Made by a program: the position numbers and the translations under genes | Assembly: GCF_000346465.2 (NCBI RefSeq) | Contig: NC_034012.1 | Location: 23,912,812-23,976,811, forward strand | DNA: 64,000 nt | Origin: Prunus persica | Taxonomy: Eukaryota; Streptophyta; Magnoliopsida; Rosales; Rosaceae | Reading direction: 5' to 3' | Notes under the pieces: model-generated | What the model was told of the DNA's origin: nothing | Seen by the model: only the letters and a program-made list of their open reading frames with translations | Database searches by the model: none | In this document: positions 1 through 13,560 of the stretch, in pieces | How the letters are laid out: the number at the start of each line of letters is the position of its first letter | Position numbering within the stretch: position 1 is the stretch's first letter

Positions 1-52
1 AAACAAAAACACAGAGACACAGAAAAGAACTTAATAAGGAGACAGATCAAAC

Positions 53-3000
53 CCTTCGTTCTTTGCTGCTCTGTCCGACGACTTCCTTTCTATCATCCCT
101 TGACCGTTCCAGTGCTTCCTTCTCAGATAAATCCTTCCCATTGCCATTGGCTGTTGGGACTTTCACTTCCACTTTCTGTTTCCTGGCCATTTTCTTTGGT
201 GCAGCGTCCACTTGCTTGCTCCCACTATTAGAAATGAAAGACATTGTTGAACTTGAACCCAACAGAAAATCATTATGATATATATACACACACATATATC
301 AAGGATAATGGATAATAGAATCAAGACCTTTTTTCCGATGCACTATCCTGTCTAGATGATCGGATCTCACCATTTCTTTTCTTTACTATGTCTCCATTCT
401 GTCTTATATGATTACCATTTTCAGATGCACTTCCTTTACTCTCCAAATCCATTACTTGATCGACATCAGACTCTGCCCTCAAACGTTCTTTCTCTTTTCT
501 TTTCTTTCTGGCTTCCTCCAATGCTTCCTCCCTTCTTGTGGCTCCAAGAGCCTGCCTCTGCTCAACAAACTTATCCAATTTTTCCCTAACAATATTTGTT
601 TCAAGTGCATGATTAACCAATTCTTGGAAGATTCCCAATTTAGCATGAGCATCTAAAAGGCCATAGTGCCCCCGCTTGATAGTTGCTACGTAAGCACATA
701 ATTCAGGAATGTTGATCATTTCTAAAAAATCGCACAAAAACTCTGTCCAAGTGATTAGGGTAATCTGAAAAGAAAAGAAAACAAACAAGAAAACAAAAAC
801 AGAAGAAAAAGTGATAACTTCAGAAGTGCATTAACACCAAACAATACATGGGCTATGAAAAAAAGAGGAAAGATAGACAAGAATTTGTATTGACATAGAT
901 ATTCATAGGACAAACATAGACGCTTAAATAATAGATTGCAAGTGAGTGATTAACCTTTAATTTTCGATTTCTTTCCCGCACAGCTGAAAAATATTCACCA
1001 TTGTCTTTTATGAGCAACCGAAGAAGAGCCGAATGAGTTTCCACAAGAAGAACCAAATTGCCCTTCTTGTGGCAGATAGCATTTTCAAAATCTTCAAGAG
1101 AGAATGGCCATAAGTGCAACAGCCTACCAAAAGAAGAACAAAAATCCCAAACCATTAAAAGATCACCAACACATTCCATTGGAACATTGAAGTCCCTTGA
1201 TGGAGAAGGGCGATCTGTGAAAACTGGATCATCTGCATCTGGCTGCACTAACAGGTCATCAATTGGATATTTGATAGGTTCTTCCACTGGTTCATCACCT
1301 TCTGCAAATTCAAGATACAATAATAGAAACGTGAAATTTACTAGAGTTCCAACCAAGCAAACCTTTAAAGAGAATGCCCATGTACAGGGATATCCACCAC
1401 TAACAAGAAGTACCAAGTAAAGATTTACATCTTTACACTGTACCTTCCACAATGTTACTTTCCGTACCTGAACCGTCAACTTTTTTCCTTTTAAAATTTT
1501 CAAGGTCATGTTTTGCTTCCTGGATATGGTAAAAATATAAGTCAGGCAGATAATGTCATCATTTCATCAATGAACAAGCAAATTGAATTTATACCTCCCC
1601 ATTTTTCCTTCTCTTATTGCAGACTAGTAATCCATCCTTGAAAGAAACTTTGCTTCTTAAGTTCTCTGGAACATTTTTTGATATTCCATAACTTTGTGCA
1701 AGTTTATCATGAAGCACCCAAGGAGCACTACGGTATGTAGATTCCCGAATAAAAGACTTCAAAAATTTTCTACTAAATGGCAGCTTCTTTTGTATCACAT
1801 CTTCCCTATTTATTACCGAAGTTTCTATAACTTCTTTATTTTTGTCGAGCCAAGCTACCTCATATTCAATTTTTCCAACATCATCTTCAATAATCTTCGA
1901 TACTATGCATGGATACATATCATCATCCTTCCTTCCATATATTTCAGCACCCACATATAACCGTTCCTGCAACTTCTCAGCTACCATGTCAGAAAGGTCT
2001 TTCAATGAAAGCATACCTGCCAGGACAAAATGTTTATGAGTTGTACAGAACTGCATAAACGTTGCAATTACATAGCAATAGCAGCTCGAGATGATCATAA
2101 GAATGTCTAGCTTATCAGGTATTCCTTCATCAGCATCCAAATGTCCAAATCATGCACGATATATTCACATGCAACGCCTGCGTTTACATTTGGATTGTCC
2201 CAATTATTCCATGTGCATCAAGGTCCATACATTACCCTATAAACCTAAATTTAACATTAACAGAAGTAAGACATGAGAGACAAACGCAGGATATCCTTCA
2301 AATCCTCAACCCAAAAATCATATAAAATTCCTCTGCTTCATTAAACAGGGACATGTCCGTCATGTTTACATACTTGGAAGTGGAAAAAGGGGGTACCAGA
2401 TTAAAAATAAATTGGAAAGCAACAGAATCAGAAAAAATCAATTTCATCAATCCACTTTTGTTTATTTCCCCTTTTCTCTACATTTGTTCTCACTTTCAGA
2501 TAAATTAAAGAATTGATCAGGTACAAAACCGAAAAAAGATGCAAGAAAATCAAAGAAAAGCAAGATAGGAAAACAGACCTCATGAAATAAAATTATCCAG
2601 GAAAATGGGATCTGTTTTTTGAAATCATGAACTAACTAACCAAAGCTATATAAGATGAAATTCACAGCGTGACTTACTTCCAATAATCAGACAGAATGAA
2701 AAGATGAATTGTCATACCAAATGTCTTTCCAAAACCGAATTTTATACCCATCATCCACCACAAATTTAGACACTTTATAAAAAGAAAGGTAACTCTAAGC
2801 ATATAGCCAATGACAATTATTTTATATGAACATACATTCATTACACAAAACAAAACAATTCAGGGGACAAAACAGCATAAGGAGTCATGCTCTTGAAAGA
2901 AACACCATTAACAACTTACCTAACAACACTTCATTCATTTTTTATAAATTTCTAATAGCTAACCCTCTTCCTGTTTTCTGATCTCTACACAATATTCGTA

Positions 3001-4712
3001 CTTATTAGGCGGTTCTACTTCCCCATATCAATCACACCCCTCCTAAGGAAAATGTCTTGTTATCTAAGCTCAAAACTGCCCCGTTGTTATCTAAGCTCGT
3101 AGTTTAGACTATCGCTTGTATTTTAAAAATAATTAAAAATTTGAAAAAATTATAATATAAATAAATAAATAAACAGCTCAGCTTGGCTATCTTAAGATAG
3201 GACATGAAGTATGCAAGAAGGTCACACAAGATGATCGGATCCGGGTAAGTCTCTAACATAGAAATAGGCAATCTCAAAATGTGTGCTTTTCCAAACATGT
3301 AGACAATTTGTGATTTCAACATAAATAAACAAAATAGCTGAAAATTCTGACTATCTGAATGAGACATATCAGTCCATACTTTAAAAAAAAGGAATATTTG
3401 TTCGCTAAAATCCACATTGCAAAAACAAATTTAGAGGAACATCAAAGTGGATAAATTATGGCACATTTAATAAATCAACGAAACAAAGTCAATGCATTTC
3501 AAATACGGAATACAAAGTGATATTCATATCATATCTCAAGTAGCCAAAGAGTGAAAAGTAATTCCCTCACACCACACCATAATAGTCCCTAACAAGGTGG
3601 CAATAAGAGATCAATCAAAATAAAAGAAAATATTTTCCAGCACAACTCTAGAACACTACAGCATGTTTATTGCCGTATTAATGTGAAACAAGTACTGAAC
3701 TTTTATTGAAAACAGAAAGCCATTTCCACCTCATATTCGTGATCAACATCTGACAAGACAAATCTAACAACTAAACCATTTGGCCAGATTCTCAAAGCAC
3801 AAAAAGAAAACTATTGTCAGGCATGCACCACCAAATACTTTCAACTACAAGATGCAGGACCAAGATCATGTAATAATCTTATGACAGGAGTTATTTATGT
3901 TAGAATGGGCACCTACCACAAGAGTTTCCTCCACGTCACAAACAGAAACTAATCTACAAACAGACATGCTTATTCGTTTAATGTCACCACGGATGTAATC
4001 AATTAGAGAACAAAAAGACAATTATCCTGTGATGATCTACATTACTAACCTCCGTTAAAAATGATCTGAAACTATTGAATGGTGAAAAATGGTTAAATGA
4101 GGAAAAAAAAATTTCAACGTAATTGTTCATTGATCACAGTGGTGAGTTCTTACTGTATTGAATAATCTGCAGGGCAGGTTCCATTAGCTCTTTCGGGAAC
4201 TGATGAACCTTCTCAGTAGCCCGCTCTTCTGACAGCAAAGCCTCTTCATAGGTCAAGTTAGTCTTTCCAGAGACTTTACACATCCAAACTCTCTGGCGAT
4301 ATAAATTTATCCGGTTCAAATATTCACTGATCCATGTCAAGTCTGACAGACAAAAATTTTGACCATGCAGGAGAATTTGAAAAGCTTAAGTTTTTTGCAA
4401 TCGTTTAGGTAGCTAAAGACAAAAGGCAAGCAGATCAACGTTAATTTTCATAACCTCTTCTTCAATTGCCTCAGAAACCACACACAAAGTACTAAAACTC
4501 AGAAAGATCCACACACCAAACAAAAAACAAAAAACAAAAAACAGAAGAAAGAAAACTAAACAAAAAAGCCACAAACTTTCAAGACTAAAGAAAGGATACT
4601 CGTAGCCCCGAAATATCTCCTCTGTAAATCGAACTTGGTATACAAGCTCATGAGGTTCCAAATCATTAGGAAGTTCAGCCAAAGGAAAAGTCTTTCTTTT
4701 GAATAGAGGCAT
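53..4712 (-). CDS. DDT-WAC domain chromatin-remodelling accessory protein (ACF1/BAZ1-like, DDW1-type), 3' end outside window
   Basis: Proteins of this family bind ISWI remodellers and DNA in the nucleus. Seven coding exons, read by splice sites and phase, are 4712-4600, 4326-4154, 2016-1595, 1519-1468, 1301-955, 764-328 and 251-53. They give 581 residues with every phase matching. The N-terminus starts MPLFKRKTFPLAEL and has the WAC (Acf1 DNA-binding) signature, including INLYRQRVW and LTYEEAL, over about residues 1-130. A DDT domain covers about 255-400 (VPMECVGDLLMVWDF, FSLEDFENAI). A WHIM-like stretch follows (LDKFVEQRQALGATRREEAL), then a Lys/Glu-rich coiled region. The last exon ends at a GT donor after ...SSKERR. 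Relatives continue with a WHIM2 segment, so the 3' exons should lie left of base 1. The start is the first ATG after a 5'UTR acceptor. Nothing looks broken. Family call is confident; orthology to Arabidopsis DDW1 is inferred. Confidence 0.88.
2017..4153 (-). other. Large intron of the DDT-WAC gene, no gene seen
   Basis: The 2.1-kb intron lies between coding exons 2 and 3, bounded by GTAAGA (donor at 4153) and a CAG acceptor before 2016. It is AT-rich. I see no recognisable protein, RNA gene or transposon ends in it. Small ORFs near 3.1-3.4 kb have no recognisable motif and are AT-driven. Confidence 0.7.
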
Positions 4713-5830
4713 CCTTATAACTATGTGCAGATGCAATTATAAGGGACGCAAACCTGCATATGAATTAAGTTCCTGAAAAGATAAAAAATAGCCACATAAA
4801 TAATGTAAGAGTTATTGGAAGTAAGATAAGAAACCCACTTAGCTGAGGCTTATACAATGCATGAGCCAGTTGGGTTTAAAAAACATTTCACTTCAAGAGA
4901 CACTAAAACAACTTATAACATAGGCCTTGACATTTCCATTTTCACTTCGATTTCCTTGATTTCCAGAGACTCTAGCTCAAGGAAAATAGAAAAAGAAGCA
5001 GTACACCAAAATCCCAAGCACACACACCCCATAACAAAAAGCAAAACACCATTTAGAATCAAGACAAGAGTCTTCTTAATCAGATTCATATCTCATTAAA
5101 GAAAATATTAGCATTAGTTGTAAGAATAGAGTAAAAACAATGAAAATAACACCAAAACACATCCATTCAATGAAACCCAACAATGAACAGCTTCAGTAAG
5201 GATCTTATCAGCATTGATTTGAAATGCATGGCAGCGTAGAAAAACTACAAAAACCAAGGAGAAAAATAAAAAAAAAAAAAAACTTATAGTTCATTCACCG
5301 CTAAGACGTTCACCAGAAAGGTTTTTTCACCGATTTTTCAAAAACAAATAAAAGTAACAATTTCATACCCAATATTCGAACAGGAAAAAGAGACCCAGTC
5401 GCGATAGTCAAACAACAGAAACCCTAGATTCAAGAACGCCGCGTTTTCGAGGCACAATCAAAACCGCATGCGTTTCACATTTCCATAACAATCAGACAAT
5501 AGCATTGGGGCCCAATAGGCGTTTGGAGATGAAGGGAAAAAAATCAAAAGAATGCCGTAAAAGAAACCAAATCGCCGTCAATGTCGCCAAAAGTGAGTTC
5601 CCGCCACAAGTAAAACTCTAAGAAAACAGCCACAGTAATCAATTCAAGCAAAGCGAGTGTGAGCGTGTTCGCGGTGTGCGTGCGTGACTCTAAGGGAGTT
5701 AGAGAGAGAAAGAGAGGCAGAAAGAGAGAGAGAGAGTTTGAATCTTACAATGGAGAACTTGACTGACTGAATGTACGAAGCGAAAAATGAGAGGAGGCGA
5801 GAGAGGGAAGAGGGCGGTTCTCGTTTGTAT
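4713..5830 (-). promoter_or_regulatory. 5' UTR with intron and likely promoter-proximal region of the DDT-WAC gene
   Basis: On the minus strand the start codon at 4712 is preceded by an acceptor (ATATGCAG) whose exon begins at 4753. A good donor (CCATT followed by GTAAGATT) ends a leader exon at 5749. This implies a 5'UTR intron of about 1 kb (4754-5748). The leader exon is CT-rich on the minus strand (GA-rich tract 5700-5736 on plus). It probably starts near 5830, just before T-rich AT-rich DNA. The transcription start itself is inferred. Confidence 0.6.
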
Positions 5831-7235
5831 TGCCTCGTGTTCTTTTATTTTTTATTTTTTCCTTATATTGCTCTCATTTTGTAATGTGTTAATGCGTGTT
5901 TTTTTTTTTCTTTTCTTTTTGTGAGAGGGTAAATGCGTGTATTTAGGGTGGACTCGATTCGGGAATCGAGATTTTTTCAGCCAATCGCAAACCGACAGAC
6001 CACCGGCTGTAGTACATATTTGCGATCGGTTCTGGCCCGTGGATCGGTCGGACCGATGAAGCGGTCGGTGTAAAAAAAAACGATAGTCATTGAATTAGGT
6101 CGTTTTGGGCCAAAAACTGTATTAAATTTTTTAAAAAAAATTGGTAAACAAAAGTTTACGGGAGGGGAGGCTACCCCATTCCAAGACCAGAGTATACCAA
6201 GGTCTCTTTGATGACTTACAAAGGGGGTCTTAGTCCATTTTTTGATTTTTACAGATTACCCACCAAGAGGAATTGTTAGTAGTGAGACTCAAACTTAGGC
6301 CTGAATAGCAAAGAGAACGATCCTTACCAACTCAACTAACCCTCATTGGCTAAAAACTGTAAATTTTGGGTCTTTTTATTTGGGTTGTTTTGGGCCAAAC
6401 ATTAAATTCTATTCCAAAGTTTTTCCAGGTCTATTTTTAAGCCTTTTGAACCCCCAGCATTAAACTTTAAAGAACGAAATAACTTCATAGGAATTCAATT
6501 TGAACTTTGCACATGAAACAAAAATCCTGTTTATAAAAAATTGCATTAGTGCCTCAAATTTTGGCATTCAAATTCCATTCATTTGACCAAGCATATAAGT
6601 TAACCAACCAAGAATATAAAATAAAGTTACAACACAAAAGCAAATAAAGTTACAAGTTACGATCCAAAACCAAATTCAAACCCCAAGCAAAAAACGTTAC
6701 AATCCAAAAGCAAGCAAAAAGTTACAACCCAAAAAAAAAAAAAAGCAACGCAAATTTAATAAAGTAACAACCCAAAACACAGAAAAACCAAGTGGCCGAG
6801 AATGGATTTGAAGGATCCGATTGTGATTATGCTTGAGGTAAAGAGACGTCCTGAAAATTAAGGCCATCTACATATAAAACAACAAAAATTTAGTATTTAT
6901 AAAGAACATTATAATGAGCATAAAGAGAAACGATTTATAATAAAAATAACATTATAAGAAGCATAAAGAACATTCAAATAAACTAATATTTCCCAGTTTC
7001 AATCTCTTCAAGTTCCTTATACAATTCAATATCTACGGTTTCAGTATAAAAAACTAACGTACTATGATCTAAATTTTCAATAGGCAAAACTTCGACACTA
7101 GCATGGGCATAGATATGTTAGAAGGCTCGATTGCCCAAATTCGAGACTCGTACGTCTAGTTATTTTGCCAAGTGAAAAAAGAATACGAGGAAGGTATTTC
7201 TTTCAAAGCATTCATATTAACAAAGTTTCAAAGCC
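5831..7235. other. Intergenic repeats and AT-rich DNA without a gene
   Basis: No coding region is supported. At 5950-6080 there is a G/C-rich stretch with repeated ATCGG/CCGAT words. At 6140-6350 there is a moderately repetitive-looking segment. At 6600-6780 loose repeats of the type 'AAAGTTACAA(C)CC' recur about every 25-35 bases. These look like decayed transposon pieces, but I cannot place them in a family. Confidence 0.5.
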
Positions 7236-7506
7236 ATTCATGCAACATCCCGATCCATGTTTAATCACTTATTAAATTTATTTAATTATTTAATTAGGAA
7301 ATTACAATTTTGCCCTCAAAGATAGGGTTATTTTGGTCACTTTTTAATCCGATAGGATTTTGAAGAATTGAATGGCATTATAACATAGTTCGCATCTATA
7401 CGAGATTGTAGACACGTAGTGGGCTTAAATCGGAGTTGAAACGAAGAAGTTACGATCAACGGAAACCTAGTGGCACAATCGTAAATATTTCGAAGATGGT
7501 TTTTAA

Positions 7507-7509
<3 letters not shown>

Positions 7510-7546
<37 letters not shown>
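7510..7546. repeat. (CT)n microsatellite in LTR A
   Basis: Uninterrupted CT dinucleotides, about 18 units. The related LTRs carry CT or GA tracts at the same relative place (34244-34300, and GA near 39738), so the repeat is a family feature that varies in length. Confidence 0.9.
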
Positions 7547-7549
<3 letters not shown>

Positions 7550-8654
7550 TCTCTCCTCTCGCGCGACACAGCGCATTCCCCCCTCCCCGCGTCACTGTTC
7601 AGCCAACTGGTTTTTGGTCGGCCACCATTCTCTCCCGACCACCACCGGCCTCAAGGTTGGTACCAAAAGAACCACCGTGACCTCCCCTCTCCATCCCACC
7701 CCATCTCCGCCACCGCCGCAGTAGGAAAATCGTAAGGTTTGGTTGATTTTTACCCAAAACCTTCATCACTCGTTCTGGCTATTTCAGCCACCATTTTCGT
7801 CGATCTATGTATGTTTTCTCACCCTCTCAACATGTTCTAGTTGATGGTTGGTTGATTAGGATCGATTTTTGAATTTTGAAAACTCGATTTGTAACTCAAA
7901 GTTTGGCATTTTTTCGTTTCGTGTTTTAGGCAATTCTGGTCACTTTTTGGCCATGGTCCAAGAACAAAATTTGCTCCACTCGTTGTCCTAATCACATAGG
8001 TATAGGTGTTTCAAGAATTTTTCAGTTGCCGGAATTTCTTAAGACACCCACACTCTGTCGGCACCTGGGCACTGTTTGGGTGACCTATTTGGTCCTAAAA
8101 TGATACTCATGTCGTCCGAGCACGACGATATACTCGGATTTGAATTTGGTTACTGTTTGACTGTCGATTAGATTATGCATATTAGGCGTTATCCGAGTTC
8201 GATATGTTCGGACAGTTGGATCGACTCCAATTTCAAATATGTTGATCTAGGCATCTTTAGGATCGTGTAGTAATTTGCGGATCGTGAATCGGAGTCTTGG
8301 ATGCTTCGATTCAATGATTCAAAGATTAGGTTAAACAGTAACCGTCCGATCTTGCGATCACGAGCAATCTGGCCATTCGATTTGGACCAAACTTGTAGGA
8401 CATGTATAATAAATCTTGTTGAACCCATAGGAACTTTCAGATCCAAAATCGGAGGTCATGGGCCTTGTGGGCTCGGTTGACCAAATTTGAAAAGTTTGAC
8501 CACTCGGTTGACCGAGCGTCTTCTGAGGCTATTTCATCATCCAGAACACGTAGTTGGACCTTAGAAACTTCTCTTTCGTCGTACACACACTTAAATCCTG
8601 GAAAAACTAGGATTTTATTTTAAAGTTCTCGTTCGAAGTAATTTAAGTTAATCT

Positions 8655-10613
8655 TGTTAGATATATGCCCTAGAAGCCAATATAAAATGGATAATTCTAA
8701 AAAAAATAATATATAATAATCAAAGGGGCTAGAACGTTGCTTTAGATACATAACGTACACAAAGTAACAAGTCCATGGATTAAGATAAATGGAAAGTGGT
8801 CTAAAGAAGTTAGATGCATAAGACCTTTCCATACATATAAATATCGTATCCTAAAATGTTCCTGGTCATAGGATTACCAATTGGACAATGGTGACCCGCA
8901 AAGACTGTTACACATTATGTCTGCTCAATTGGGAGAATGACTAGTCTCAAGTCATTCGTGTAGAGACACTGAGACAGCTGTGTAGGTGCTCTATAGAAGA
9001 TGGAGTTCACTCAACGCGATCAACTCTAGAATTCTTGTATGGAAGTTTTACTCACAAGTGTCAAACAGAATTCTAAGTTGTGATAATGCGACATCACAGT
9101 TGTCTTGTGTATATGTTGTTTCTCTTTGAAAACACTATATGGTCGTATCAAAATGATGTGACTTAAAGGTGTTCCTCAGGATTCTCAATGTGTATGCAGA
9201 GAGAGGTGAATGTACAACAAGGAATCTCTGCTCTTAGCAAGAAGAGAGAATACTCTAAAGATATGATTCGTGAATCTTTGGCCAAAGTATTGGATGGAAA
9301 TTGAAACAAGAACATTTGCAATTTCATCAAATTGAATCATATAATCTAGAGATGTCATTTTAGGAATTTTGACACAAGTTTACTATATCCCGAGAATATG
9401 ACATAGAGTATTGAATTAGAAAAGGATCGAATTGCATTGTAATCACAAACTGACTAGATTCTCTAAATGAATTCTTTTTAGATTGGGTAGCCATGACATA
9501 TTGCTAGGTGTCACTCATCGCCTGTGGAAGCCCTGTAAAGACTAATTATAATTAACCTTCGCCAATAGGGAGAATTGTGTGGAGGGATACAATTCACACT
9601 TGACTCAGAGTGAATCATTCATACCAACTGCCTTACTAATTAGAACCTATAAGATCGCACACCGAAAAGGAATCAATTGAAAAATTATGAAGAGAATGAG
9701 TGATTTTGTGACTTGGTCAAAGTCAATGTGAAAGTCAAAGGTCAAAGTCAAAATTCAAAGGTCAAAGGTCAAACAATTGACCCGACACTTGACACGGTCA
9801 ATTAAGGATGACCGGGACCAACACTTGTTAGACAAGTGAGCGATTGAATTAGTCAAGTCACTAGAGTAATTAAATTGATTAGATTAATTTAATTATTCAA
9901 TTAAAGTTATGAAACTTTAATTAAAGGTTCCATATGACTTGAAAATTCAAAAGGGAGTTGGCCACATCAACTTAGGCACATATGTGACACATTATAGGAT
10001 TAATGTGTTGGACAAAGATAGCAAAAGATGCCACACATAGGGGCGATGTGGCTACACTAGGGTTTGGGGGCAATTTTGTCACTCTTGTGACATTTTTGAT
10101 CCTATAAGTGTGTAGCTATGGAATCTTATCATCCTTTTCAAGTTGGTGAAATTGGAAGAGAGAAAACATCAAGCTCTCTCCCCCTAACCCCTTCAATCTA
10201 TCACATCAAGTGAGGGTGCTAGCACCACTCTTCACTTGTTGTCTCATTCTCTCATCCCATTCAATTTTTGGTGAATAGCTTTGGGGAGGTGCATATCTTT
10301 GTACCTATTTGGAAAGCTACAAGGTAGAGAATCAACATCAAAGGGAGAGCCAACAACAAAGGGACCACTCCCTCTACTTGAACACCATTCTTGGTTTCAA
10401 GATTTGCTCCAAGGGTATGAACATCTTTTCTTTCTCTCAAATAGGATTTAGAGTCTTTGGCGCACACTTTCATAGACTTATAAAGATTGAGACCAAATGA
10501 GACTTGCATGAATCCCTAGTTTATTTAATGCTTTCGCTCTTACTTTGATTTCATATTAGATATAGCTTGCTAGGTGATTTATACTCACAAAGTTTGGTTT
10601 TAGAGTTTTTAGA
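8655..10613 (+). mobile_element. R1: LTR-like repeat inserted in LTR A
   Basis: Begins TGTTAGATATATGCCCTAG. Its first 700 bases or so match the reverse complement of 21850-22522, which shows it is a dispersed repeat. It has no coding capacity that I can recognise. The direct 5-mer AATCT is found at 8650-8654 and at 10614-10618. This may be a target-site duplication, although the right end (...TTTTTAGA) is not a canonical CA end. It could be a solo LTR or a non-autonomous LTR element. The right boundary is uncertain by some tens of bases. Confidence 0.5.
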
Positions 10614-10868
10614 AATCTCTACACAACACCATTTCCACAATATTCCCTTCAAATCTCCCCCTTGTATTTTTAAATAGGTACTCCAACTTAGCGTACCCAG
10701 TAGGCAGGACCCATTTAGGGTCAGACAGCGTTTGACTATCTATGAGTGGACTTTGTTTTAAACTATAATCATTATTTTCAAGGATGGGAAAAATATGCAT
10801 AATGATTTCTTGATTATTGAGTTATTATTTAGTTAAATAATGAATGAAATATTTTTATGAAAGTAAAT

Positions 10869-11355
10869 GAAGTATATTTGAATAATTTTGGATTGTGATT
10901 ATTATGGAATGGATAAGTGCTATTTTTCGAGAATGAATATTTATGCTTGGTAATGTGTGGGGTATGTGGGTTTGCTAGTAATGAGTTTGTGGAAAGAGAG
11001 TGGATTATAGTTTATGTCAGTTTGAAGTGCTATAAGCACTACCCTATGTAACTCCCCGGATTTGAAACACTAGAATTGGATACTTGGAACTTTGTGATAC
11101 TTGGATATGTCTGAAGTATATTTGAATAATTTCGGATTGTGATTATTATGGAATGGATAAGTGCTATTTTTCGAGAATGAATATTTATGCTTGGTTATGT
11201 GTGGGGTATGTGGGTTTGCTAGTAATGAGTTTATGGAAAGAGAGTGGATTATAGTTTATGTCAGTTTGAAGTGCTATAAGCACTACCCTATGTACCTCCC
11301 CGAATTTGAAACACTAGAATTGGATACTTGGAACTTTGTGATACTTGTATATGTC
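10869..11355 (+). repeat. 244-bp tandem duplication in LTR A
   Basis: Two head-to-tail copies, 10869-11112 and 11113-11355, differ at only a handful of positions. Each starts GAAGTATATTTGAATAATTT and ends ATATGTC. The high identity marks it as younger than the decay of the element. Confidence 0.9.
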
Positions 11356-12337
11356 AGAACTCGAGCACCCTTGACGGGGTGTTTCGTAGCCCCTTAGCGG
11401 GGTTAGTCTGTGCTCGTAGGACTTGTCACAGGCGTACGAGTATTAAGGATTCTGCTGTATGTGTTGGTGAGCTCAGTCTCCAGTTGGATGGCTCGTTCCC
11501 TAGCCACATGATTAATTAAGGAGTCTTCCATGTGGACTAGTCAAACAATCACTCGGTTGGATTGTCTCCCGAGTACAAGTTTGGTAGTGGTCATACTTAT
11601 ATATATGCAGATATATATTATATATATACCTATCCTTTCATTCTTGTTTATCGGTGAGGATACTTCCTCGTTGGTCGTGCAAACGGGCACGCGTTTCGAG
11701 ATAGTTGTTGGGAAAGATTTTGGAATGGTGTTGGTGAGAGTATACTATTACGAATTATGGATTTCACATTGGTTTGACTTAACTATATATATAAATAGAT
11801 ACGTCGATTTTGAATGCATGTCATTTTCAGCATCGTTTTCTAAACGGTAGGGTTATCATATGTTGACTTCAAGGATAACATCCTTTGTTTTTGTCCACTC
11901 ACAAGTTTTCTGTTTTGCGCCCCTAGGTAGTAGATCGCCTTGAAATCGAACGGCCGTATCAAGTCGTGAACTCTGAGCCCGAGCTTATGTAGGACAAACT
12001 TTTGTTCATTTCTGTTCTGTTGAACGTTATTTCCTTTTGTAATCTGAAACTCTTTAGACTACTCTGATGTCGCCATGCTAGGGTTGGATGTAAGGCCAGA
12101 GACCCAATATGTTAATTGCGTGATATTATCTTGTGCATGCTGCTGGTTGGTGTTATTAACCGTGTTTTAACAGGTTAAATTTTTTTGGGAATGTCCATTT
12201 TTCAGGGGAGACTCTGTCGAAATTTTGGCAGAAAGTCTCGTCTCTTTGTAGTAAGTGGCCCTGGCATCAGTACGATGTTAGAAATACCACAAGTTTCATC
12301 CTGAAATTCAAGGAATTCGGGGCAGGTCCTGTCAACT

Positions 12338-12349
12338 TAGTATTAGAGC
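12338..12349 (+). other. Degenerate primer-binding site of element A
   Basis: TAGTATTAGAGC lies a few bases after the LTR end. It matches the usual initiator-methionine tRNA complement TGGTATCAGAGC at 10 of 12 positions. Confidence 0.65.
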
Positions 12350-12452
12350 ATTAGATTCATTTTTCTTTGACTTTCACACCTCTGTTGCATTCTTGGAACT
12401 AACGACTCCCTTGTTTTCTTTCATATAGAACTATGCTCCATCGACATGGTAC

Positions 12453-13560
12453 ATGAGAACCTGTTTTCCCGAGATGGGGGAACCTGCACCACCTCAACCT
12501 CCACCACCATCTCCATCTTTACCACCACCTCCATCTCCACCATCTTCACCTGTTGGTGAGGAAGCTGAAGAGAATGAGCTCGACTTGCGCCATATACTGG
12601 ATCATTTCACCAGAACTGTGACTATGGCTCTGCAAGGGAGGCATAACACTAAGGTTGTAGATATCAAAAGGGCCAAGGAGTTGGGAGCTCATGAATTATT
12701 TGGTACTGCGGATCCTACTGAAGCTGAGAATTGCCTCACCGACATTGAGAAAGTGTTTGAAGTTTTGTAGTGCCCTAATGGCGATCGAGTTCGGTTGGCC
12801 ACCTTCATCCTGAAGGGAAATGCCTATCACTAGTGGAAGATTGTCCGTAAAGGGTATGCTGATCCTACTGCTGTTACTTGGGGGGAGTTTCAGCGTGTCT
12901 TCTACGAACAACTTGACCAGCATTCGTGCCGAAATGCGAAGAAGTCCAAGTTTCTTCATCTGAAACAGGGGTCAATGTACGTGCTGGAATATGAGCACAA
13001 GTTCAATGAACTATCTCGGTTTGCTCCTGAACTGATTCCCACTGAATAAGAGAAGTGCAGATGCTTTGAGGAGGGTTTGTGGCTAGAAGTTCAGGGCATT
13101 GGTCACCGCCACCACTAATCCTATTATGAGGGCACTGGCCCAAGTAGGAAATAGTGTGGCAAAGAAGCTTAGTGCGAGTTCAGCTAGGCGTCACATGGAC
13201 GCATCTGGCTTTAGTGGACCAAGTCAGGGTCCATCAAAGAGGGATGGATCCAGCTCCAGTTTAGCAGGTAGTGGATGGTTTGGAGGGCATGGGTCCAGTT
13301 TTGGTAGTAGGATATCTGGGCTTAGGCCAACTTCGAGTCAGCATTCTGGGTAGCAGTCGATGGCCAGTACGGTTAGGGATCCTTCTCGATAGACTAGCTC
13401 AACTTGTCATAACTGTGGACATGTGGGATATTTTAGGAGGGATTCCCCACAGCTTGGGCAGAATAGTGGTCCCAGTCAGAGGGGCAGTGTTGGTTGGTTT
13501 TACTGCAGTCAGGTGGAGCACTTTAAGAGTGAGTGCTATCTTCTCTCTCTTAGTGCTACC
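12453..13560 (+). pseudogene. gag pseudogene of element A
   Basis: A proline-rich start (PPQPPPPSPSLPPPPSPP) leads into a Retrotrans_gag domain: ELFGTADPTEAENCLTDIEK, then ATFILKGNAYH*WKIVRKG in another segment, then FYEQLDQHS and QGSMYVLEYEHKFNELSRF. The frame is broken by in-frame stops near 12768, 12832 and 13047 and by shifts. A zinc knuckle is near 13400 (CHNCGHVGYFRRD) with its last cysteine changed to serine, and a second, weaker knuckle is near 13500 (FYCSQVEHFKSEC). Not functional. Confidence 0.75.

Larger units (their letters stand above)
7241..12334 (+). repeat. 5' LTR of element A, with nested insertion
   Basis: The start matches the other Tekay-like LTRs in the window: 37748-40025 reversed, and 33904 onward. 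Shared blocks include the 'GTAGACACGTAGTG' word, a CT microsatellite, a segment with 'GAGCACGACG' and 'ATCCGAGTTCGA', and the tail 'GGCAGAAAGTCTCGTCTCT'. Its unusual length (5.1 kb against about 2.3-2.8 kb for relatives) comes from R1 (about 8655-10613) and the 244-bp duplication. Confidence 0.75.

Noticed and set aside
1058..1420. Plus-strand ORF over the DDT exon
   Set aside because: Antisense shadow of the minus-strand coding exon.
7436..7735. ORF with a Leu-Ser run
   Set aside because: It is a translation of the CT microsatellite and LTR sequence; no domain.
10614..10618. AATCT as a firm target duplication of R1
   Set aside because: The matching 5-mer is suggestive, but the element end next to it is not a canonical CA, so I kept it only as tentative.
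11161..11397. 78-residue ORF
   Set aside because: It lies within the second copy of the LTR tandem duplication; no family and no codon signal.
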